DNA of 64,000 nucleotides, taken from assembly GCA_002007465.1 (NCBI GenBank), contig LNAC01000376.1:62001-126000 (forward strand), read 5' to 3'. Of the stretch, positions 57,185-64,000 are shown piece by piece (position 1 is the stretch's first letter; each line of letters starts with the position of its first letter). A model generated the notes under the pieces. The model saw only the letters and a program-made list of their open reading frames with translations, did no database searches and had not been told where the DNA came from. This stretch comes from Ailurus styani (taxonomy: Eukaryota; Chordata; Mammalia; Carnivora; Ailuridae). Position numbers and translations under genes: made by a program.

Positions 57185-57415
57185 GGAATAGTGCTCAGCC
57201 ATAAAAAAGAGTGAAATCTTGCCATTTGCAATGACATGGATGGAGCTAGAGAGTATCACCCTAAGGGAAATAAGCCAGTCAGAGAAAGACAAATACCAGG
57301 TGATGTCACTCATATATGGGATTTAAGAAACAAAACAGAAAAGCAAAGGGGAAAAAAGGAGGGAAGTCAAGAAACAGACTCTTAATTATAAAGAACACAC
57401 TGATGCTTACCAGAG
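57087..57415 (+). mobile_element. L1 3' UTR fragment with (CA)17
   Basis: 'agcagcccaggtgtccatca', (CA)n at 57149-57182, 'cagccataaaaaagagtgaa', 'catggatggagctagagagt', 'agtcagagaaagacaaatac'. The poly-A terminus of a complete L1 is absent. Confidence 0.9.
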
Positions 57416-57929
57416 GAGAGGTGGGGGGCCAAAGGAAGTCAAATAGCTAAGCCCAGATTGAGAATATCCACGGGCACAGATACAGAATGAGAACAAATTC
57501 TGGTCTGTTACCACAATAACCTGGCCTACCTGGCACTGCTTTTGACATATCACAGGCACTCAGCAATAGCAGTTGAGTAACTGAATACTGGTTATTTGTC
57601 TATTTGTTGTTGTTCTTGTTGTTATCAGTACAGACTTCCAGAATCTTCCAAACTACCCTTGACACATGACTATATATTGATGTCTACCAGGGCAAAGGCT
57701 CCAGTAATGTGCTTTCTGTATCAAGGGGATATAAAAGGCATGTTTTCCAAATTTTCAGATGCCATGATGTTTGAAGCTAATACATTGAATGATATAATTA
57801 AAATCCAAAATATTGAGTTGGAATCAACATAATATTTTTTAGTTATCAGAGTATTATGTTCATTGTACATGTTTTATAATAAAACAAAAATGTTTTAGAT
57901 TAATACATGGAAAGTATGTAAAAATGTGA

Positions 57930-58165
57930 ATAACCTAATGACCTCTAAAAGAAGATTAACAAATTATAGCAACTTATATAATGGAAAACTGTGTACCTTA
58001 TGAAAGATGAGATATATATTCACTGGATAAATACATACACTGATACTGATCCATCTATGTATCTATATCTAGCTACATTCTTATGCTGAAACATTTTTAA
58101 TACTGTTAAATTAAAAAGTTATAAACAGTATATTAAATATAATTCATTTTTGTTATATGCAATGC
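57930..58165 (+). mobile_element. Very old L1-like 3' fragment
   Basis: 'aaattatagcaacttatata atgg' then 'aaaaagttataaacagtata' resembles the 3' end of the oldest L1M classes. Confidence 0.5.
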
Positions 58166-58224
58166 ATAGACACATATGATCATATATTTACATCTGCAGA
58201 ATAGTGTCTGGATGATTGCAAACA

Positions 58225-58664
58225 AAAATGTCTTGAAAAGACACCTGCATCCCCATATTCAGTGCAGCATTGTTGAAAATAGCCAAGATATGGAAAAAAA
58301 AAACCCAGGCATCCATCGAAAGATAAATGGGCAAAGAGAATGTGGTATTCATACACCATGGAACATTTCTTAGCCATAAAGAATGAAATTTTGCTACCTG
58401 TGACAACATGGATGGAATTTGAGGATATTCTGCTAATTGAAGTAAGTTAAAGAAAAACAAATACCATATGATCTCACTTACATGTGGAATCTAAACAACA
58501 ACAACAGCAACAACCAACCTCATAGGTACAGAAAACAGATTGGTAGTTGCCAGAGACAGGAACTGGGCAAAATAGGTGAAGGTGGTCAAAAAACACAGAC
58601 TTCCAATGATGAAAATAAGTAAGTCATGGGGATGCAACACACAGTATGGTCACAAAAGCAGACA
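58225..58664 (+). mobile_element. Old L1 3' UTR
   Basis: 'cacctgcatccccatattca', 'tagccataaagaatgaaatt', 'acaacatggatggaatttga', 'agattggtagttgccagaga'. The frames at 58176-58460 are translations of this relic. Confidence 0.88.
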
Positions 58665-58680
58665 AGTAAGCAAACAGTAT

Positions 58681-58879
58681 TTTTAAAATATTTATTTAGT
58701 TATTAGAGGACTTGTGAGCACATGGGTGGGCAGGAACAGAGGGAGAGAGAATCTCAAGCAAGCCCCACACTGAGTGTGGAGCCTGACCCAGCTCTTGATC
58801 CCTCTCACGACTCTGAGATGGTGACCTGAGCCGAAATCAAGAGTCGGATGTTTAATCGACTAAGCCACCCAGGGGCCCC
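58681..58879 (-). mobile_element. CAN-SINE, diverged
   Basis: 'aaaatatttatttagttatt' tail, 'gtgacctgagccgaaatcaa', and head 'agccacccaggggcccc'. The perfect 16-bp duplication agtaagcaaacagtat is at 58665-58680 and 58880-58895. Confidence 0.96.
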
Positions 58880-58895
58880 AGTAAGCAAACAGTAT

Positions 58896-59459
58896 TGCTT
58901 ACATTGTACAAAATGTCTAAAACCTAGTTTAAATGAAATCCCTCTCTTTTGCTCCAAAATCTGAATCCTTCTAGCTGCCTTCTTTCTGGCTCCTTTTGTA
59001 TTACAGACACAAATTGTATCTCTTTCACATAATAATTCTACGATTGTAGGAACACAAAGATCATCTTGTTCTTTTCAGTCATCCTTTAGACGTTCTTTGT
59101 GTGACATGAAGTTGTACTGCCCTCTTACCCAAGACATCCACAAGCACCATGATGTGCCTTTTGGGTCTCTCTGGAGTCAGCTGTTTGGTATCATCACCTG
59201 CCATCTGTGTTTTGTGCAACAGCAAAAGGCATATTCTCTACCACTGTCCCTGCCTAGGATGATCTACCCTATTCCTTCCCCGAAGTGGCCCCTTCTCTCC
59301 TTCTAGTTGTGCAGTTTGTTCTATCAGTCCTCGTGTCAATTTCTCGAGCATTCAGAACGACTTGATGATCATCTAGCTGTGTTCGTGGACTGAGGCGAGC
59401 CTACGGTCCTCCTACTATACCGCCATCTTCTCTCCTTCCTGGAATAAACATAATATTTT
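58896..59459. other. Unassigned stretch
   Basis: No element named with confidence. The end near 59380-59440 ('ggtcctcctactataccgcc') may be a retroelement 5' end. The 69-codon frame at 59097-59306 has no domain. Confidence 0.35.
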
Positions 59460-59893
59460 ATATTTTAAAATATTTATTTATTTATTTATTTATAGAAAAA
59501 GAGAGGCAGGGCGCCTGGGTGGCTCAGTGGGTTAAAGCCTCTGCTTTCGGCTCAGGTCATGATCTCAGAGTCCTGGGATCGAGGCCCGCATCGGGCTCTC
59601 TGCTCAGCGGGGAGCCTGCTTCCTCCTCTCCCTGTCTCTCTGCCTGCCTCTCCGCCTACTTGTAATCTCTCTCTGTCAAATAAATAAATAAAATCTTTAA
59701 AAAAAAATAAAGAAAAAGAGAGGCAGAGAAGCCCCATGAGTGGGGGAAGGGGCAGAGGAAAAGGGGGAGAGAGAATCTTAAGTATGCTCAACATGGACCC
59801 CAACTTGGGGCTCAAGCCCACAACACATGAGATCATGACCTGACCTGAAATCAAGAGTCAGACACTCAACTAACTGAGCCACCCACATGCCCC
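59460..59893 (-). mobile_element. CAN-SINE (host of a nested SINE)
   Basis: Tail part 59460-59508 ('atttatttatttatttatt') and body 59726-59893 ending 'tgagccacccacatgcccc'. Old and diverged. Confidence 0.92.
59509..59710 (+). mobile_element. CAN-SINE nested inside a minus-strand CAN-SINE
   Basis: Young mustelid-type: head 'ggcgcctgggtggctcagtg', 'gcctgcctctccgcctactt', tail 'caaataaataaataaaatct'. The perfect 15-bp duplication agaaaaagagaggca (59494-59508 and 59711-59725) is host SINE sequence. Confidence 0.97.
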
Positions 59894-61714
59894 AATATAT
59901 TTTGGAAGGATAACTAGGGAGTTCTGCATGTAGATACCAAAAAATATTTTTGAAGTTCAGAATGAAAGACCATGTTTCACCTCAAGTCATTTGAAAAAGA
60001 TACTACATTTTAGACAATTCCAAGTTCATTTGAAGCCCACAACATCATCTGTCCAGTAAAAACATAAAAATGCAATTTTTAGTCTACATGGGTAGGTATT
60101 TGGGATCATTATTGTAGAGCCTAATAGTACTGGTAAGACCAGCACCCATACCTTTTGTTCATTTCTATATGTTCCAACTAAAGAACTTTCACAAGTCAGA
60201 AAAAAAGTCTCAAGGCAAGCAGCCAGGATAATGAATAATGTGGAAATCACGGATATTTATCCGAAAGCAAAGAAACTTAAAGAAACATGATACTGATCTT
60301 CCAAAGCTGAAGAAGTATGTCATATAGAAGAAAGAACAATCAGCCTGTGATGTTTCAGCAGTTTCCTAGAAGCAGCAGCTAGAAAGTTCCAGGGAGGCAG
60401 GTGTTGGCTCAATGACAAGGCCTCTCATTAAGACACACATGAAATGGAACCCTTAGTAAAGAATGAGCTCCCCTCGTGGAAAGTACTCAAGCGGACACTG
60501 TGTGGCTTTCTCTCAGGGATGTTGCAGAAGTAGTTTTTTAAAATTTGGAGCAAGGTTGATCTCCTGCCATTTAAGTTAGCAACCAGCTTCAAGAAGGTTT
60601 GCGTCTGGTGCTTTGCATGGCTGGAGGACGGGACACGTTTGGGAGGGAGGGTGCTGCCGGCGTCAGAGAAGACTCACTATTGTCACTCATATTTTAATTA
60701 GTTAGAATAATACTGTCGCAGAGGACCAGACCAAAGGGAAGATGACTCAAGGTTATTTTGTGATGGAAACTGAATTACTGCAAGTACTGCCAAAATGAGA
60801 GTCACAAATTCACTTCAAATAAAGAAAGCGAAACTAGAAATTTCCCACTTTAATTATTTTGTGTACAAATTCTATTGTTAGTACACCCATGGGTTTGCCT
60901 TGTCATTCCAGGAAGAAGTATGGGTTTTTTCTTTTTGCCTCTTCTCTCCATGTAGCGATCTTTATCCCTTTATTACTGATAGAAGCAAACATTTATTTTT
61001 AAATTGTAAAGCCATTATTATCCTTCCCCTAATTAAGTCTTTTTTTCCCATAATTAATTCTATCTCTGTGGCTGTGGCTTGTAAAGTACTGCTTTTCTGT
61101 ATCTTAAAGTACAAACAAAACTGGTTTTAAACTGTTCCCTGTGATGTTAAGCACAAAGAATAAAATAAATAAGTTCTGTTCACAGTCAGGATTTATCTGT
61201 TTCAAATTTTTCTAAGGCACAAAGCATTATTAATGAAACACTTAACATTAAACTCCCAACAGCTGGTATAAAAACAACCACACTAATCCACCAGATAAAG
61301 AGAGACATGGGAAATCATTTTTAGTGGGAGCACGGAAGGGATTTGTGCACTTTTAGTGGAGTTTTAAAGGTTCCGGGTTCTATTATTTGTCAGAGACATG
61401 AAGAAAGGGAAGCCGAATGCTCTTTTTAAGTGGCTGCGAAGAGTTTAGAAAACAATGGAGTAGGTCTGGGGATGAGTAAGAGAATGAGTGACTGAGTGTG
61501 CGAGTGAGAGCAAATCTCTTATTAAATGTGCAAGCTGAGCCCCAGAGATCCAAAGAAAGTCCCATAATAAAAACCTGAGACGCTGTCATGCTCCCTACTG
61601 GCCCAACTGTGAGAAGTAAAGGGACCGTGCCAGGAACCCACTTGATAATCTTTGTTAGCGGAAGAGAGGGAGGGATCCATCAAGGCTGTCCCTAATGGAA
61701 ACTGAGTTTGCGCC
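59894..61714. other. Repeat-poor block, possible conserved non-coding DNA
   Basis: No recognised transposable element for 1.8 kb. 60690-61270 is AT-rich with many 'taatta'/'attaat' cores. No exon or domain was recognised. Conservation cannot be judged from one sequence. Confidence 0.35.
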
Positions 61715-61730
61715 AAAAACCTGCCGGAGG

Positions 61731-61935
61731 GGGCGCCTGGGTGGCTCAGTGGGTTAAAGCGTCTGCCTTCAGCTCAGGTCATGATCTCAGGGTCCTGGGA
61801 TAGAGCCCCGCATCGTGCTCTCTGCTCAGCGGGGAGCCTGCTTCCCCCTCTCTCTCTGCCTGCCTCTCTGCCTACTTGTGATCTCGCTCACCCTCTCTGT
61901 CAAATAAATAAATAAATAAATCTTTTTTTAAAAAA
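61731..61935 (+). mobile_element. CAN-SINE, full length, young mustelid-type
   Basis: Head 'ggcgcctgggtggctcagtg', 'ctgcctgcctctctgcctac', tail 'caaataaataaataaataaa'. Imperfect duplication around aaaacctgccggagg (from 61716) and aaaactgctgaagga (from about 61934). Confidence 0.96.
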
Positions 61936-61949
61936 AACTGCTGAAGGAG

Positions 61950-62579
61950 AAGAGGAGGCTGCAGTTTGTAATGATAATCAAGGCTTTGCAGTTCAAAAGA
62001 ATGTGTGTGAGAAGCTACACGGGATGTCTTTGTGAACAAGAAGGGTTAGAATACCGGATAGGGGTCCTTTGGTTTGGATGGTGCTAAAACACACCAGAGT
62101 CTTCAAAGATCACATTTTACACCCGTCCTTTTGCCTGGTTCATAGGTCTTCATTTACACAGTTGATGCCACTGATTCACTGGTCAGTAAGACGTATATAC
62201 ATTGTCTACATCTTTGGAGATGGACTGGACTGAGCTCAACAAAATCTCAAACTTTATCCCTCTCCTGGACCAGTGCAGGTATGTATGAGACCATTAGCTT
62301 TGGTTTAAAATAGTATTTTTTCCAGGAAACCTAATTTCTCTATTTATGAGTCTCATTGACCCCAGTAGAAATCAAAGTTAACACAAGTCCTACACCTACC
62401 TAGAGGGCTCATAGAAATATCACACATTTCAATAGATAATAGCCTTTTTTGAAAGATGTTCTTTCCACGAAAAGTAAACATGCTTCTTGCTGAAGAATCA
62501 GATATAACTTTATGAAACTGCCAGATTTTTAAGTGTAAGAATCAGCATGATTATTACACTGGGCATCTTCCATTTGTCA
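61950..62579. other. Unassigned non-coding stretch
   Basis: Nothing recognised. Confidence 0.35.
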
Positions 62580-62935
62580 AGGGTTCCCCCACTTCCCCTT
62601 TCTGCAGCCTGCTCTGACCCTTCTTGTTTGGCTTCAGATTGGCCATTAGGGAGTAGAGGCCAGAGACAGGAGGGAGAGAGGAAGGGCGGGCAGAGCCCCC
62701 TGATCTTGGCTGCTTTCCTCCATCAAAGGCTAGAGCTCTGTCACCCGTCGCTCTCCACACTGCCTTGTCTGGGTCTCTGTCCCTGGAGCACTGCCCTCCC
62801 TTCACACCTTAAGGCTCCAGGGGGGTAATAGGCTTCAGCAGTTACTAGCCATGGGGATACTCCATATCCTTTGTGGTTATCCTACACTCTGACTACTCAT
62901 ATGTAAATGTATTTAATAAACTATCCTCAAACAAC
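62580..62935 (+). mobile_element. Ancient interspersed repeat, family not assigned
   Basis: 'agcctgctctgacccttctt gtttgg', 'taaggctccagggg ggtaat' and 'aaatgtatttaataaactat cctcaaa' match an old mammalian repeat I recognise but cannot name. The 93- and 83-codon frames here arise from it. Confidence 0.5.
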
Positions 62936-63377
62936 ACAGGTTGACAGCTCCCTCTTGACGCTAAATGTTTTCAGTGCCTAGCAAATTCACTAATACATGA
63001 GGAACAGGGACATTCCATAGGAAGATGAAACTTTTATACTTGGCTTTTATCCATTAGTAACTACTATAAAAAATGATAGCTAATGTTTGCTCAGAGCTTA
63101 TTCTATGCCAGAAACTGCTCCGAACAGTAGACACGTGTCAACTCACAAAACCTTATCATTAAACCCGTGAAGACAATACAACCATCATCCTTATAGGCAC
63201 AGGAAGGTGCAATGACTTGCGCATGGGTTACTGTGATTTATAAGAAATATATATTTGGTCTTCATCCCCATTTCTAGCCCAGAGCTCCTAAAAGCCTTGG
63301 AGTTTCCTAAGCGATAAGAGCAACAGGAAGTGTCTTTGGTTATTCATAACAAAGCCCTTTCAATCACACCTGAGTTT
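62936..63377. other. MIR remnant in otherwise unassigned DNA
   Basis: 63070-63235 looks like a minus-strand MIR ('gctaatgtttgctcagagct', 'ttctatgccagaaactgctc', 'acctt atcattaaacccgtg'). The rest is unassigned. Confidence 0.5.
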
Positions 63378-64000
63378 ACGTTAATGGACTTTAGGGAAGC
63401 AGCTCAGGATGGGGGCTGGTTGCCAGGGGAACCAACCACGTGGTTGGAGGATTAGAACTTTCAGTCCCTATCTCTGAGCTCTGGGAAAGGGAGAGGGGCT
63501 AGAGGTTGAATCCATGGCTAATGACCAAAGATTTAATCAGTCTTATCTATGTAACAAAACCTTCATAAACACCCAAAAAGACAAGGTTTAGAGAACTTCC
63601 AGCTTGGTGAACATGGGAGATGTAGAGAGAGTGTCGCACCTGGACAAGGCATGGCGGCTCCACGCCCTTGCTCCGTGGTTTGCCCCATGCCGCTCTTCCA
63701 TCTGGCTATTCCTGAGTTATATTCTTCTATAACACACTGGTCATCTAGTAAGTAAAATGTTTCTGTGAGCCTCTCTAGCAAATTGATCAAAACCAAGGAG
63801 GGAGTTGTTGGAACCTCCAGTACGTAGCCAGTCAGTCAGAAGCACAGGTGAAAACCTGAGTTTGGGATCCGCAGCTGAAGTTAGGGGTGGGGGGGGGCAT
63901 CTTGTAGGATTGAGCCTTTAACCTGTGGGATCTGACACTCTCTCCAGATAGACTGTGTCCGAATTGAGTTGAATTATAGGATTCCCAGCTGGTCTTGGAG
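63378..64000 (+). mobile_element. LTR-like repeat, runs off the window end
   Basis: 'gttgccaggggaaccaacca', 'cctcc ataaa'-type segment near 63563 ('cttcataaacacccaaaaag'), 'tgagccttta acctgtggga' and 'gaattgagttgaattatagg' follow a known old LTR-type repeat. No viral coding sequence is visible in the window. Family not assigned. Confidence 0.55.

Overview
This is mammalian nuclear DNA with no bacterial-type gene layout and no intact protein-coding gene that I can support. The organism is a caniform carnivore. The window carries about 36 tRNA-derived CAN-SINEs, a family restricted to Carnivora, plus several tails of the carnivoran L1. Many SINEs have the body 'gtgggttaaagcctctgc...tcggctcaggtcatgatctca' followed by 'ctgcctgcctctctgcctacttgtgatctctc', which I associate from memory with Mustelidae (ferret, mink, otter, badger). 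A second, older type ('gtcgttaag...cactccccctgcttgtgttccctctctcgctgtgtctc') is shared more widely among arctoids. The dog-type SINEC_Cf body is absent. The family assignment is an inference. The window is intergenic or intronic, and no exon was recognised.

Layout. 1-9,000: an ERVL-MaLR (MLT1-like) LTR, CAN-SINEs, a MER20 split by a SINE, and microsatellites. 9,000-11,600: an ancient L1 split by a SINE and by a young L1 tail, then five further CAN-SINE insertions, one of them only about 34 bp long. 11,600-19,550: sparse old repeats (MIR, L2) and the first copy of a 189-bp duplication. 19,550-24,400: the second copy of that duplication, old L1 3' ends, an RPL17 processed pseudogene and L1/hAT remnants. 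26,200-29,700: carnivoran L1 tails, including one inserted inside the 3' end of an older L1. 32,000-38,200: two LTR-like or old-repeat stretches, a 2-kb L1 ORF2/3' fragment, and a dense SINE cluster with one nested pair and one head-to-head pair. 39,500-44,000: L1 fragments, a MIR and an L2 split by a SINE. 44,033-49,364: a 5.3-kb stretch with no CAN-SINE or L1 that I recognise, containing a CpG-dense patch (45,660-46,560). 49,365-52,660: one ancient L1 carrying four younger insertions. 52,700-64,000: scattered SINEs, L1 tails, MIR, a second nested SINE pair, a repeat-poor AT-rich block (60,560-61,715) and an LTR-like sequence running off the end.

The elements do not form a pathway. What can be read is a stratigraphy: MIR, L2, hAT and MaLR elements are the oldest, old L1s come next, and carnivoran L1s and CAN-SINEs are inserted into all of them with target-site duplications (TSDs). 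I found no novel gene system. The observations most worth a second look are the 189-bp duplication that ends exactly at a SINE insertion site, the 34-bp insertion with a perfect 16-bp TSD, the CpG-dense retroelement-poor block, and the head-to-head SINE pair. Family names are recognised from memory of consensus sequences, not from a database search.
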